From Candidatus Melainabacteria bacterium RIFCSPHIGHO2_02_FULL_34_12 (GTDB lineage Bacteria; Cyanobacteriota; Vampirovibrionia; 2-02-FULL-35-15): DNA of 64,000 bases. The notes below the pieces were generated by a model. That model saw nothing but the letters and a program-made list of their open reading frames with translations. It was not told where the DNA came from and searched no databases. This document shows, one piece after another, positions 1-8,739 of this stretch. Within the stretch, counting starts at the first letter, position 1. Each line of letters begins with the position of its first letter. The stretch covers positions 26,469 through 90,468 of the forward strand of contig MFRM01000007.1 in the NCBI GenBank assembly GCA_001784555.1. The letters are read 5' to 3'. The position numbers and the translations under genes were made by a program.

Positions 1-267
1 AACATAAAACATCACCCAAGCAAAAACAAAATAATCCTGACAATATCGAAATAATGCATTAATTCCTTCGCTTAATCCTGAATTAACAAACTTAGTAAAA
101 GTAAAAACAAATATATAAAGCATAAAAGCAGAGTTTAATGTCTGAAAAACCTCATTATCCAGATTTAACTTCTTTCGACCTGAAAGATAAAGTATTGCAA
201 AAATCGAAGCACCTGAAAAAATTAAAATCCCTGTTAAAGTAATAGATGTAACCAGCGCAACAGGCAA
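1..267 (-). CDS. Membrane protein, N-terminal part (runs off window edge)
   Basis: The minus strand is open from the window edge up to about position 267, where a TTG could be the start. The translation is strongly hydrophobic, with about three likely membrane segments: one starting VALVTSITLTGILIFSGA, one around MLYIFVFTFTKFV, and one at the edge around YFVFAWVMFYV. It looks like the N-terminus of a polytopic envelope protein of the O-antigen ligase type, but no diagnostic motif is visible and the rest lies outside the window. The frame stays open upstream of the TTG and no ribosome binding site is clear, so the start is uncertain. It is divergent from thiS. Confidence 0.45.
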   Translation of the reverse strand, partial: MPVALVTSITLTGILIFSGASIFAILYLSGRKKLNLDNEVFQTLNSAFMLYIFVFTFTKFVNSGLSEGINALFRYCQDYFVFAWVMFYV

Positions 268-274
268 GAGACAA

Positions 275-502
275 ATGAAAACCGATTCAAGAAATTCTAA
301 TGCATTAATTAAAGTTAATGGTGAAATCAAATCTTTACCTCTTGGCATTTCTATTTTAAAGCTATTAGAAATTTATAAAATTAACAAAGATAGAGTTGTT
401 ATAGAGTTAAACAAATCAATATTAAATAAAAATAATCTGGAGGAAATCAGATTAAGTGAAAATGATGAGCTTGAAATAGTTACTTTTGTAGGCGGAGGAT
501 AA
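275..502 (+). CDS. thiS: Sulfur carrier protein ThiS
   Basis: This is a small ubiquitin-like sulfur carrier for the thiazole half of thiamine. The 75-residue product has the beta-grasp pattern IKVNGEIKSLP near the N-terminus and ends in VTFVGGG. The terminal Gly-Gly is the part adenylated and thiocarboxylated in the ThiS family. The N-terminus is about ten residues longer than usual (family members often begin directly with the IKVNG strand), so translation could start inside. No thiG or thiF is adjacent, but a ThiO-like glycine oxidase lies at 52.1 kb. No TPP riboswitch is visible upstream. Confidence 0.85.
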   Translation: MKTDSRNSNALIKVNGEIKSLPLGISILKLLEIYKINKDRVVIELNKSILNKNNLEEIRLSENDELEIVTFVGGG

Positions 503-529
503 AGACTTTCTGAAAAAGTAACCTCTACT

Positions 530-1057
530 TCATACTTCTACCAGTGACAAAGCTTTAAGAAGCTCAGCACAAAAAGCAGGCAAATCAGCAGGCGTTCTGG
601 ATGTAATTAAATTACCGTCAACAACTACTTCCTTATCCACCCATTTTGCACCAGCATTAATCAGATCAGTTCTGATACTTGCGTAGCTTGTAAGTCTTTT
701 ACCTTTTACTATATCTGCTTCAACAAGCATTGACCCTCCATGACAAATACATGCTATTGGCTTGCTTTTTGCATTTATATCCTCAACAAATTTCACCATT
801 TTTTGATTCATCCTCATTTTATCCGGAGCCCAGCCACCAGGAATTACAAGACCTACATAATCTGCTGCTGAGACTTCATCAATTGATTTATTTGCTTTAA
901 TTTTTGTACCTTTTTTTCCAATAAATTCTTCAGATTTATTTGGACCAATAACATCCACGATAAAATTTTTATTTTCAAGCTTATCTTTTGGATCAGTTAC
1001 TTCTGAATCCTGAAATAATTGATCAATGATAATTGCAACTTTTTGATTTTTTGACAT
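530..1057 (-). CDS. DJ-1/PfpI family protein (glutamine amidotransferase-like)
   Basis: The product belongs to the DJ-1/PfpI superfamily, whose members act as deglycases, chaperones or intracellular proteases; the exact activity cannot be read here. The nucleophile elbow CICHGG is clear (Cys about residue 105, followed by His), preceded by the conserved GLVIPGGWAPD segment. I start it at the ATG at 1057 because GGAGG lies eight bases upstream; a TTG 15 bases further up is open but has no such site. At about 175 residues it has the length of a single-domain PfpI protein. It is convergent with thiS, with a short gap. Confidence 0.85.
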   Translation of the reverse strand: MSKNQKVAIIIDQLFQDSEVTDPKDKLENKNFIVDVIGPNKSEEFIGKKGTKIKANKSIDEVSAADYVGLVIPGGWAPDKMRMNQKMVKFVEDINAKSKPIACICHGGSMLVEADIVKGKRLTSYASIRTDLINAGAKWVDKEVVVDGNLITSRTPADLPAFCAELLKALSLVEV

Positions 1058-1099
1058 GACTTTTACCTCCAATTGTTAAAATTCTATCGCAATATTACC

Positions 1100-1129
1100 A
1101 GGACTTACACAAATTTTGTTCAGCCACAT
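1100..1129. repeat. Terminal fragment of the 195-bp inverted-repeat element
   Basis: About 30 bases, starting AGGACTTACACAAATTTTG and ending CAGCCACAT, match the outer end of the elements at 37785-37979 and 55406-55598. Only one end is present; the following bases (to 1150) resemble half of a GTAGAGACG-type palindrome instead. It is probably a decayed or truncated copy. Confidence 0.6.
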
Positions 1130-1144
1130 TCGGGCAGATCGTCT

Positions 1145-1570
1145 CTACTCTTTATTCCATGGATTAAATATTGCAATTAAAATACCTAATCCTCCCATTG
1201 CTATAAATGCAGAAGGTGCAAGTAGAGGAGTAAATTCAGTTAGTATTTCAAAATTAAATGGTTTTCCATGAAATAAAAAATCAATGAATATAGGGTATCG
1301 CCATTTATTATGCAAGTATAATCCTGACATACCTACAAAAATTGAAAACAACATTAAAATCCAAAAAAAATAATAACTGATTTTATTAAAAGTTAAAAAA
1401 ATCAATATCCCGATTAAACCTCCTGCTGTTCCAAATATTATGGGTAACCACATTATCTTCTTTTCACTTAAAAGTTCATAATGTTGCAAATAGACCTCAA
1501 ACCCAAGCACAAGAAAGCCTATTGAAATAAAAAAAACCATTAGACGATTTAATCGTAAAAAATCATTCAT
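1145..1570 (-). CDS. Hypothetical four-helix membrane protein
   Basis: I do not recognise this family. The product is about 141 residues with four hydrophobic segments: residues about 9-28, 42-62, 67-88 and 113-133. A short loop containing LHNKWRYPIFIDFLFHGKP lies before the last one, and the C-terminus is short and charged (NPWNKE). No signal peptide cleavage site is evident, so it is likely an integral inner-membrane protein. I use the ATG at 1570; a GTG two codons upstream is also open. It is divergent from trpE with only 25 bases between starts. Confidence 0.55.
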   Translation of the reverse strand: MNDFLRLNRLMVFFISIGFLVLGFEVYLQHYELLSEKKIMWLPIIFGTAGGLIGILIFLTFNKISYYFFWILMLFSIFVGMSGLYLHNKWRYPIFIDFLFHGKPFNFEILTEFTPLLAPSAFIAMGGLGILIAIFNPWNKE

Positions 1571-1595
1571 ATGCACTAATTGTACAATAGGAGGA

Positions 1596-3089
1596 ATGAA
1601 TACAAAACAAATAGAAGAGATTAATAAACAAACTGCTCAAATTACTGACGGGCCTTTTATTGTTTCTACAAATAAAGAACTTCTTGCTGATCTGGAAACG
1701 CCTGTTAGCGCATTTTATAAACTTTGTGAAAATAAACCATATTCATTTTTGCTCGAATCTGTAGAAGCAAATGAAAAGATAGGACGTTACTCAATAATTG
1801 GAACTGAACCTATTCTCATTTTTAAAAATCAAAACAATAAAACCCAGCTTCAAGATTTAGTTGAAAATAAAACTATTGATCTGGAAGACAATCCCTTTAA
1901 TGCTCTTAAATCCATTCTTAAAAAGATCAAGGTGTCTGGCGATAAGGATTCCAGTTCTATCGGTTTTGTGGGTTATATAGGTTATGAAAATATAAGATGG
2001 ATAGAACCAAAAACAAAGTTTTTACCGGCAAAAAACATACCCGATGTTTTATTAATTTTGCCCGGGAAATTAATAATTTTTGATCATATTCTTCATAAAG
2101 TAAATCTTATTGCAGTAAATCTTACAAATGATAAAAAAATAACTGAAAAAAAACTCGCAGAAACAAAGGATAAGCTAAAAGAACTCCTGAATGAATTTAA
2201 TAAGACAAAAAACATCAAAACCCTTTCATTAAATTACAATAACAACATACATATTTCATATTCAAGTAATTATAAAAAAGATGAATATTTAAATATTATT
2301 AAAAAAGCAAAGGAGTACATAAAAAAAGGTGACATTTTCCAAGTGGTTCCTTCCCAAAAACTTACCCTTAAAGGAAACTATGATGGTCTTTTACTATACA
2401 GAGCTTTAAGAAGCATTAATCCTTCTCCTTATATGTTTTATTTAAATCTTAAAGACTTTCAATTAGCAGGTTCTTCACCTGAAGTAATGGTGAAATCAGA
2501 AAAAGTTGGAGATGAAAAGTTTGCATATCTTAGACCTATAGCCGGAACTTATCCTCGCGGAAAAAACGAAAAAGAAGATTTAGAATACATTTCAAAATTA
2601 TCAAACGATCCTAAAGAAAGAGCTGAACATTTAATGTTAGTTGATCTTGCCAGGAATGATTTGGGCAGAGTATGTGAAAGCGGAACTATTCAAGTCCCGG
2701 AACTTATGGTTATTGAAAAATACTCACATGTTTTACATATGGTTAGTCTTGTAAAAGGAACTTTAAAAAAAGATAAGACTGCTATAGATCTTTTATGTGC
2801 ATCATTTCCTGCCGGCACATTAAGCGGTGCGCCAAAAGTCAGAGCACTGGAAATTATCAGAGAATTAGAAAATGAACAAAGAGGTCCTTATGGGGGCTGT
2901 ACTGGTTTTTTTGGTTTAAATGACACGATTAATACCTGCATGACAATAAGAACCTTTGTTATTTATAAAGATCACATTGAAATACAAGCAGGTGGTGGTA
3001 TTGTAGCTGACTCAGATCCTGAAAATGAGTTTCAGGAAACACTTAGAAAAGGTGCTGCATTATTAAATGCAGTTAGTCTTTTACAGTAA
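1596..3089 (+). CDS. trpE: Anthranilate synthase component I
   Basis: The enzyme converts chorismate and ammonia (or glutamine, with TrpG) to anthranilate, the first committed step of tryptophan synthesis. The 497-residue product has an N-terminal TrpE domain (LLESVEANEKIGRYSIIG; GFVGYIGYENIRW). The C-terminal chorismate-binding domain contains AGSSPEVMV, RPIAGTYPRG, the metal-binding HLMLVDLARNDLGR segment and PAGTLSGAPKVRALEII. Aminodeoxychorismate synthase (PabB) is the main alternative, but length and motifs favour TrpE. An AGGAGG sits unusually close, one base before the ATG. The gene stands alone, and its end overlaps convergent rnhB by 17 bases. Confidence 0.93.
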   Translation: MNTKQIEEINKQTAQITDGPFIVSTNKELLADLETPVSAFYKLCENKPYSFLLESVEANEKIGRYSIIGTEPILIFKNQNNKTQLQDLVENKTIDLEDNPFNALKSILKKIKVSGDKDSSSIGFVGYIGYENIRWIEPKTKFLPAKNIPDVLLILPGKLIIFDHILHKVNLIAVNLTNDKKITEKKLAETKDKLKELLNEFNKTKNIKTLSLNYNNNIHISYSSNYKKDEYLNIIKKAKEYIKKGDIFQVVPSQKLTLKGNYDGLLLYRALRSINPSPYMFYLNLKDFQLAGSSPEVMVKSEKVGDEKFAYLRPIAGTYPRGKNEKEDLEYISKLSNDPKERAEHLMLVDLARNDLGRVCESGTIQVPELMVIEKYSHVLHMVSLVKGTLKKDKTAIDLLCASFPAGTLSGAPKVRALEIIRELENEQRGPYGGCTGFFGLNDTINTCMTIRTFVIYKDHIEIQAGGGIVADSDPENEFQETLRKGAALLNAVSLLQ

Positions 3090-3765
3090 TTTGATTTATG
3101 CTGCTTAACGTTTTTCTTACAAATAATTTTCTGTGCAGTGGTGTTATCCCATGTTTTTTTATAGCGTTTCTATGGGATAAAGTACCATAGCCAGAGTTTG
3201 TCAACCAGTCAAATTTATTATAGGTTTCGCTTTTAGATATTTTCTCCATTAAAAGATCCCTGTACACTTTGGCAATAATTGATGCACTTGCAATTAAGGC
3301 AGATTTAGCATCACCATCAATAATAGATACCTGTTTAGAATTAATAAAAGGATTAAATTTATTACCATCGATCAGCAAGAATGTCTTGAGATTTTCCCTA
3401 CTTAGGTTTAAGAGTAGATTCTCATATGCTCTTTTCATTGCAAGAAAAGTAGCATTTAAAATATTTAGTTTTTCAATTTCTAAAACACTGGCATAACCAA
3501 GCGCAAACTCACCAAATCTTATTAGAAACTTATAGATTTCTTCCCGTGCTTCTTTTGTTAATTTTTTTGAATCATCAATTTCAAGGAGTAGCTTTTTATC
3601 AGATTTTTTGTTGATTTTATTTGTTTCTTTTTTCCACGTAAAAGCACAAGCAATTACAGGCCCTGCTAGCGATCCCCTGCCAACCTCATCAATGCCGATT
3701 AAACAATAATTTTTATACTCATTTGCAAGAGATACATCAAATTCAATTAGTTTGTTTTTTTTCAT
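3073..3765 (-). CDS. rnhB: Ribonuclease HII
   Basis: This endonuclease cleaves the RNA strand of RNA-DNA hybrids and removes single ribonucleotides from DNA. The type 2 RNase H signature CLIGIDEVGRGSLAGP holds the first catalytic Asp-Glu pair (residues about 26-27). Further family landmarks are DDSKKLTKEAREE, LIDGNKF, SIIDGDAKSALIASASIIAKVYRD and the C-terminal GYGTLSHRNAIKKHG. I start it at the ATG at 3765 (about 230 residues). A TTG 39 bases upstream adds residues not typical of the family. It is convergent with trpE. Confidence 0.92.
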   Translation of the reverse strand: MKKNKLIEFDVSLANEYKNYCLIGIDEVGRGSLAGPVIACAFTWKKETNKINKKSDKKLLLEIDDSKKLTKEAREEIYKFLIRFGEFALGYASVLEIEKLNILNATFLAMKRAYENLLLNLSRENLKTFLLIDGNKFNPFINSKQVSIIDGDAKSALIASASIIAKVYRDLLMEKISKSETYNKFDWLTNSGYGTLSHRNAIKKHGITPLHRKLFVRKTLSSINQITVKD

Positions 3766-3951
3766 GGAAATCAAATTACTATAAAGAAACACTGCTTCAA
3801 ACAATTAATGAAGAAAAATACTGGAAATACAACTACTTGTAAAGTGAAATTCTTTACATTCAGGAAATATCAAAGTAATTCATGTGTTATTATCATCAAG
3901 ACAGTGAGGCAGTGAAAAAGTATAGTAAATTAGTAAATTAAAGGTGCATTA

Positions 3952-4167
3952 TTGAGTAGTTTAAATCCAGCAGATTTATTTAAATTCTTCCAATCAAATG
4001 GAAACAGAATAGCTTTTTTCGATTCATTGAAATCTGAGATTAAGCCAATTGCACAAGAATTAAACCTTCAAAAAGTAGATAGTATTTTTAAACTAATCTA
4101 CAGACTGTTGGTTTATTCAGCCTTTGGATTTTTTGTTAAAGTACTTCTAAAAGTTTTAAAGTTCTAG
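3952..4167 (+). CDS. Small hypothetical protein with C-terminal hydrophobic helix
   Basis: A 71-residue product begins at TTG, with AAGGTG five bases upstream. I do not recognise it. The N-terminal two thirds are mixed ([20 protein letters not shown]), and the end is a hydrophobic stretch ([21 protein letters not shown]) that may anchor it in the membrane. It lies upstream of rplS in the same direction and could share its transcript. Its reality rests on the binding site, the spacing and plausible composition only. Confidence 0.5.
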   Translation: MSSLNPADLFKFFQSNGNRIAFFDSLKSEIKPIAQELNLQKVDSIFKLIYRLLVYSAFGFFVKVLLKVLKF

Positions 4168-4306
4168 ATTTTATTTGTTTTACAATAGTCACGACAAAAA
4201 TCATCTAAAACGCCTAGACAAATTAGAGATTCAGAGATTAAAAGATACTTATTCTGTTTCTATGTTAAAATCAAATACTGCTTTTAACCGTTTCAGGGAT
4301 TCACAA

Positions 4307-4723
4307 ATGCATCTAAAAATTAAAGAGATTATTTCAAATAATTTAAAAAAAGACATTCCAAATGTTCGTGTAGGTGACACAGTAAAAGTTACTGTAAGAA
4401 TTAAAGAAGGCGCCAAGGAAAGAAGCCAAAACTACGAAGGCGTCATAATAAAAATCAAAGGTTCTAGCATAAATAAAACTTTTACGGTAAGAAGAATTTT
4501 CCAGGGTATAGGAGTTGAAAGAGTTTTCTTCTTACATTCACCGAAAATAGAAAAAATAACTGTCCTTAGGTCAGGCAAATCAAGAAGAGCTAAACTATAC
4601 TATCTAAGAGAACGAGTCGGAAAATCTACTAAACTTAAAGAAATAATATCATCATCTCAGGGAGTTGGCTCCTTCCCTAAAGAAGTTATTCCTGAAGAAG
4701 GCAAGCTTGTTGAAATTACCTAA
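4307..4723 (+). CDS. rplS: 50S ribosomal protein L19
   Basis: L19 sits at the interface between the 30S and 50S subunits. The family core is clear: [20 protein letters not shown], the [20 protein letters not shown] segment, [18 protein letters not shown] and [15 protein letters not shown] start at the ATG at 4307, which has AGGGA eight bases upstream and gives an ordinary L19 N-terminus (138 residues, with a C-terminal tail about 20 residues longer than usual). The same frame is open another 132 bases upstream to 4175, so an extended form cannot be excluded. The next gene follows after seven bases. Confidence 0.9.
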   Translation: MHLKIKEIISNNLKKDIPNVRVGDTVKVTVRIKEGAKERSQNYEGVIIKIKGSSINKTFTVRRIFQGIGVERVFFLHSPKIEKITVLRSGKSRRAKLYYLRERVGKSTKLKEIISSSQGVGSFPKEVIPEEGKLVEIT

Positions 4724-4730
4724 TCAAAAA

Positions 4731-5447
4731 ATGAGGCTGAAAAGTAAAATAAAAACTAATATAATCTTCAGTCTTTTGCTTATATTATTATTACCGATAC
4801 ATTCACTAAAATCTATTTCACAAACAAAAGAAACCCATATAAAAACAGAGGAAACAAAAATTATTAAAAAAGAAGTGATGAAACCAAAAATTGAAATTGA
4901 AAATGAATCACTGGCAAAAGATGATAAAAAAACCTCTGATACCATTTTAATCCAAACTGATAAAGGTCCAATAAAAATTAAACTTTTCAGAAAAGAAACA
5001 CCTATTACTACTGATAATTTTATCGATCTTGTAAAAAAAGGATTTTATAACGGTACTGTTTATCATAGAGTAGTGCCAAATTTTGTAATCCAAGGAGGAG
5101 ATCCTCTTGGAGATGGAACAGGAAATTATATAGATCAGGAAAAAGGCGAGCCCAGATTTATAAAGCTTGAGAGAACTCCAGATTTAAAATTTGACCGTGC
5201 AGGAAGGGTAGGAATGGCAAGAACAGCTAATCCAAACAGTGCAAGCTGTCAGTTTTTTATAGCTTTACAAGCATTACCATCTCTAGACCCCGGTGGAGTT
5301 GATCCATATGGTTACGCAATTTTTGGTCAGGTTAGTGATGATACACTTGAAACAGTTAAAAAGATAGTAAATGATTCTAAACCTGCATATCCAGGAAGTG
5401 ACAGACCAGCAAATCCTGTTAAAATGCAATTAGTCACACTTGAATAA
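4731..5447 (+). CDS. Secreted peptidyl-prolyl cis-trans isomerase, cyclophilin type
   Basis: Cyclophilins catalyse cis-trans isomerisation at prolines; the N-terminal hydrophobic segment (IIFSLLLILLLPIHS, residues about 11-25) suggests this one is exported. A charged Lys/Glu-rich linker follows to about residue 70. The catalytic domain then carries VYHRVVPNFVIQGGDP with the catalytic Arg, GRVGMARTANPNSASCQFFI, and YAIFGQV. I use the ATG at 4731, seven bases after the rplS stop, which places the signal sequence at the N-terminus. An upstream TTG would put 22 residues ahead of it. It is probably cotranscribed with rplS. Confidence 0.88.
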   Translation: MRLKSKIKTNIIFSLLLILLLPIHSLKSISQTKETHIKTEETKIIKKEVMKPKIEIENESLAKDDKKTSDTILIQTDKGPIKIKLFRKETPITTDNFIDLVKKGFYNGTVYHRVVPNFVIQGGDPLGDGTGNYIDQEKGEPRFIKLERTPDLKFDRAGRVGMARTANPNSASCQFFIALQALPSLDPGGVDPYGYAIFGQVSDDTLETVKKIVNDSKPAYPGSDRPANPVKMQLVTLE

Positions 5448-5510
5448 CTTGAATAATAAATTGTTATTACCTAGCTAATGTAACACTTTCAAATAAACAA
5501 CTTATAAGGT

Positions 5511-5540
5511 AGATTTTATCCGATTCATTCGGTAAAATCT
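5511..5540. repeat. 30-bp palindrome, hairpin core shared with the 85-bp repeat family
   Basis: AGATTTTA and TAAAATCT arms flank CCGATTCATTCGG. The core, read on the other strand, is CCGAATGAATCGG, which is also the core of the second hairpin at 12613-12651. It sits in the gap between the cyclophilin gene and hemL and could also help end the upstream transcript, although no T-run follows. Confidence 0.55.
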
Positions 5541-5622
5541 GAAGAACATGAAAAGAAGCCATTCTAAATGCATTTTGCAAAGCCTGACAAGCGAAGAATG
5601 AGCAAGGAAGGCGGTAAATAAA

Positions 5623-6918
5623 TTGCTTGAAACACTCCCAAATACAAAAAAATCTCAGGAACTCTTTAAAAGAGCATGTGAATTAATTCCAGGCGGAGTA
5701 AATTCCCCGGTAAGAGCTTTTAAATCAGTAGGTCTTGACCCTCTTTTTATTTCAAAAGCAAAAGGATCATATATATGGGATGCAGATCAAAACAAATATA
5801 TTGATTTTGTTAATTCCTGGGGTGCTTTAATACACGGACATTTGCCGCCTGAAGTAGTAGATGCAATTGAAAAAGCATTATTAAAAGGAATAAGCTTTGG
5901 TGCTTGCCATGAAAATGAGATAGAACTAGCAGAAATAGTTACAAAGAATTTCCCGAGCATAGAAAAAGTTCGTTTTGTAAATTCAGGTACTGAAGCTGTA
6001 ATGACTGCCATCAGATTAACCAGAGCTTATACCAAAAGAAATAAAATAATAAAATTTGCAGGCTGTTATCACGGTCATTCAGATTCTGTTTTAAGCATGA
6101 GCGGTTCAGGACTTGCAGCTCTAGGTCTTTCTACTTCTCCTGGAGTTACAAAAAACACAGCCAGTGAAACAATAACATTACCCTATAATGATTTCAATTC
6201 CCTGGAAATCACTTTAAGTAAATATCCTAAAGAAATTGCCGGGATCATAATTGAACCTATAGTAGGCAATGCAGGTGTTTTATTACCAAAAAATAATTTT
6301 TTAAAGCTTGTAAGAGAAGTATCTAAAAAACATAAATGCTTGCTCATTTTTGATGAGGTAATAACTGGATTCAGGCTTTCTCAGGGCGGTGCACAGTTTT
6401 TATTTAATATTACTCCAGACTTAACTGTACTTGGAAAAATAATTGGCGGAGGAATGCCAATAGGTGCTATAGGCGGTAAAAAAGAAATTATGGACCTGCT
6501 TGCACCAATTGGTCCTGTTTATCAGGCTGGTACTTCGTCCGGAAATCCAATTTCAGTCTCATGCGGCATTGCCACTTTAAAACTGTTAAATGAAGAGACC
6601 TATAAATATTTGGAAGAAATAACATCCATGCTTTGTGAAGGTATAAAAAAAATCAACTCTGAGAAAAACATTAAACTTCAAATTAATTCAATTGGCTCCA
6701 TGTTCACTGTCTTTTTTACTGAAAATGAAGTATATGATTATAATTCAGCAAAAAATTCAAATACAAAGAGATATGCAGATTTTTTCCAAAAAATGCTTTC
6801 TAAAGGCATATATCTGGCACCAAGTCAGTTTGAAGCTAATTTTTTATCTACAGCACATAAGGAAGATGACATAAAAAAGACATTAGAAGCCTATAAGCAA
6901 ATTTCAGATAACAAATAG
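5623..6918 (+). CDS. hemL: Glutamate-1-semialdehyde 2,1-aminomutase
   Basis: This PLP enzyme makes 5-aminolevulinate from glutamate-1-semialdehyde, the last step of the C5 route to tetrapyrroles. The 431-residue product shows the N-terminal LIPGGVNSPVRAF, RFVNSGTEAVMTAIRL, CYHGHSDS, LIFDEVITGFR and the PLP-binding lysine in LGKIIGGGMPIGAIGG (Lys272). GTSSGNP replaces the more usual GTxSGNP form conservatively. The start is TTG at 5623 with a GGAAGGCGG site about nine bases upstream. A gap of 175 bases upstream holds the 5511-5540 palindrome. No other heme gene is adjacent. Confidence 0.95.
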   Translation: MLETLPNTKKSQELFKRACELIPGGVNSPVRAFKSVGLDPLFISKAKGSYIWDADQNKYIDFVNSWGALIHGHLPPEVVDAIEKALLKGISFGACHENEIELAEIVTKNFPSIEKVRFVNSGTEAVMTAIRLTRAYTKRNKIIKFAGCYHGHSDSVLSMSGSGLAALGLSTSPGVTKNTASETITLPYNDFNSLEITLSKYPKEIAGIIIEPIVGNAGVLLPKNNFLKLVREVSKKHKCLLIFDEVITGFRLSQGGAQFLFNITPDLTVLGKIIGGGMPIGAIGGKKEIMDLLAPIGPVYQAGTSSGNPISVSCGIATLKLLNEETYKYLEEITSMLCEGIKKINSEKNIKLQINSIGSMFTVFFTENEVYDYNSAKNSNTKRYADFFQKMLSKGIYLAPSQFEANFLSTAHKEDDIKKTLEAYKQISDNK

Positions 6919-6990
6919 GACTGAGATAGGCAAGTAGGCAAGATGTAATTATTTAGGAACTTAGTTAACTACTTCTTCCGTCTATGAATA

Positions 6991-7962
6991 ATGTTTTATA
7001 CAAAAGATAATTTTCATCAAATGAGCACAGAACTTTTTGAATCAATTACAAAATATCTCACAAGTTTAAGTCTTGACGGTGATACTTTAAGAGCTTACAC
7101 AATAGATCTTCACAGATTTGAAAGAACACTGGGAAATATTGCCGTAGAAACCATAACAAAAGAACATTTAAAAGACTATCTTGATAATTTAAAATCAAAA
7201 CACGGACAAAGAGTTTCTTTAGCAACTCAAAACAGACATTATGCATCTCTGCACAGATTTTTTGAATGGTGCCTACAGGAAAAGCTTATAAATGACAATC
7301 CAATGGAAAACCTTCCAAGAAGAAGACCAAACAAAGACAACGGAGAAGTAATGCCAGGCACAGTAATAAGATCCTTAAAAAAAGAACAAGTTGAAAAACT
7401 CTTAAGAAATGCACAGACAACCAGAGAGAAATTATTATTTACACTTCTGTATACAAGTGGAATCAGGATAAGTGAAGCACTGGATTTAAATATTCAGGAC
7501 ATTCATGATGGGACCATTCATATTAATCACGGTAAAGGCAATCAACCCAGACAGGCATATTTAAGTAAGCAAACTGAAAAACTTTTAATCCAATGCCTTG
7601 AGGAAAGAGGAAACCCTACAAGCGGTCCATTATTTGTAACAACCCACGGTCAAAGACTATCTTATGCAAGAGCCCGACAACTATTTATGGATGCAGCCCG
7701 AAATATAATAAATACTGACGGCACAATGATAACAATTCACCAATTAAGACATACCTTCTGTACAGAACGTGCAGGACATATAGATTCTTTTGTACTACAA
7801 AGATTAGCCGGACATAATGACATACGAACTACCTTAAGATATGCAAAAGTCAGTGATGACGTTGCTAAAGAAGCATTTAATAATTTTGACGAATGGCAGG
7901 ATTATAAAAAGAAGATGCCAGTAGAGCCATCAGACAGATTTAAACCGCTTAAGTTGAATTAA
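6991..7962 (+). CDS. Tyrosine recombinase, XerC/XerD type
   Basis: Tyrosine recombinases cut and rejoin DNA through a phosphotyrosine; Xer proteins resolve chromosome dimers at dif. The 323-residue product has a SAM-like N-terminal core-binding domain (residues about 15-105) and a catalytic domain with all key residues: Arg159 (TSGIRISEA), Lys182, His250 and Arg253 (HQLRHTFCT), His275 (AGH) and Tyr284 (LRYAKV). The start may be the ATG at 7021, since neither site has a strong ribosome binding site. Length and motifs fit a housekeeping Xer protein, but it has no phage or integron context. A second, degenerate relative lies at 41029-41856. Confidence 0.88.
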   Translation: MFYTKDNFHQMSTELFESITKYLTSLSLDGDTLRAYTIDLHRFERTLGNIAVETITKEHLKDYLDNLKSKHGQRVSLATQNRHYASLHRFFEWCLQEKLINDNPMENLPRRRPNKDNGEVMPGTVIRSLKKEQVEKLLRNAQTTREKLLFTLLYTSGIRISEALDLNIQDIHDGTIHINHGKGNQPRQAYLSKQTEKLLIQCLEERGNPTSGPLFVTTHGQRLSYARARQLFMDAARNIINTDGTMITIHQLRHTFCTERAGHIDSFVLQRLAGHNDIRTTLRYAKVSDDVAKEAFNNFDEWQDYKKKMPVEPSDRFKPLKLN

Positions 7963-7966
7963 GTTA

Positions 7967-8257
7967 TTAAACAAATACTGGTTCTCGCATTTTATTTATC
8001 TCTTCTGTAACCCGTTCAACACTTTTTGTATTTTTCTCCAGCCATTCTTTTCCCATAAAATGTCTTCTGGTCGAAAAGAATGCAGCTGTAAATCCGGTAG
8101 CTAGTTCATGATAGAGTTTCTGAGATTTACCTAGAAAGCTGTTATCAGATGGGAGGAATTCTATTAGTGGAAGAGCAATGTTTAGGGTGTTGGCACATGC
8201 GCCTAAACCGAATAAGAATTTACCGTTTTGAGATTTATTTTCTTTTCTATAAAGCAT
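7967..8257 (-). CDS. Hypothetical protein, downstream half of a possible frameshifted gene
   Basis: The 96-residue product is unfamiliar. It overlaps the end of the upstream reading frame (8203-8553) by 55 bases in another frame. Its first residues come from the same DNA that encodes the end of the upstream frame. A Gly/Ala-rich segment (FLFGLGACANTLNIALPLIEF) is followed by a charged C-terminal half (FMGKEWLEKNTKSVERVTEEINKM). The two frames together would make a protein of about 190 residues. It may be a separate coupled gene, a frameshifted gene, or a sequencing artefact. Confidence 0.45.
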   Translation of the reverse strand: MLYRKENKSQNGKFLFGLGACANTLNIALPLIEFLPSDNSFLGKSQKLYHELATGFTAAFFSTRRHFMGKEWLEKNTKSVERVTEEINKMREPVFV

Positions 8258-8553
8258 GCAACTTCGCCAAATTTTGCTGCAAGTGGTCTTTTATGAATAT
8301 CTTCTCCTAAATCATCATCTTCTTTTCTGGAATAAATACTATACTGAAAGAAATTTCTAAAACCATATGATATTGACTGTATAAATCCAAAGAACTTATT
8401 TAAAAATGATGCTTCATCTGTACAGGCTTTTATACATCCACAGGTAGTACCGATTAGTCCAGAGGCTATACTAAATGCGCCTGTAGTTTTATTTGCTTTT
8501 GCCCATTGTGGATTATCGCCCCATTTATAAGTTGCAGGGCTAACTCTATTCAT
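8203..8553 (-). CDS. Hypothetical protein, upstream half of a possible frameshifted gene
   Basis: The 116-residue product starts MNRVSPATYKWGDNPQW and is not recognised. It has a small-residue-rich stretch containing two close cysteines (GLIGTTCGCIKAC) and a Phe/Tyr-rich segment (FFGFIQSISYGFRNFFQYSIY). The last 15-20 residues look like out-of-frame tail sequence (FIEKKINLKTVNSYSV), while the neighbouring frame continues as 7967-8257. No signal peptide is present. The function is unknown. Confidence 0.45.
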   Translation of the reverse strand: MNRVSPATYKWGDNPQWAKANKTTGAFSIASGLIGTTCGCIKACTDEASFLNKFFGFIQSISYGFRNFFQYSIYSRKEDDDLGEDIHKRPLAAKFGEVACFIEKKINLKTVNSYSV

Positions 8554-8739
8554 AAGTTAGCCATTCCCAAAAGCTAATTTATACAAACCAAGGTTTTGTA
8601 GGTGAAAAAGTTAAGAAAATAATCTTCAATGTAAAAAAATATTCACAAAACCAGGTATTTATATTGCTTTTGGGGGCATGCATCGTTAAAGTAAATACAG
8701 TAATTACCTGTGATCTGATTAAGAGACTTTAATAAAAAA

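Noticed and set aside
1..275. TPP riboswitch upstream of thiS
   Set aside because: The CTGAGA and ACCTGATCTGG-type conserved segments are not present.
3269..3496. 75-residue frame opposite rnhB
   Set aside because: Antisense to a well-conserved gene, without a ribosome binding site or domain.
6991..7962. Phage or genomic-island integrase
   Set aside because: No tRNA target, attachment repeats, excisionase or phage genes are adjacent; length and motifs fit a housekeeping Xer protein.
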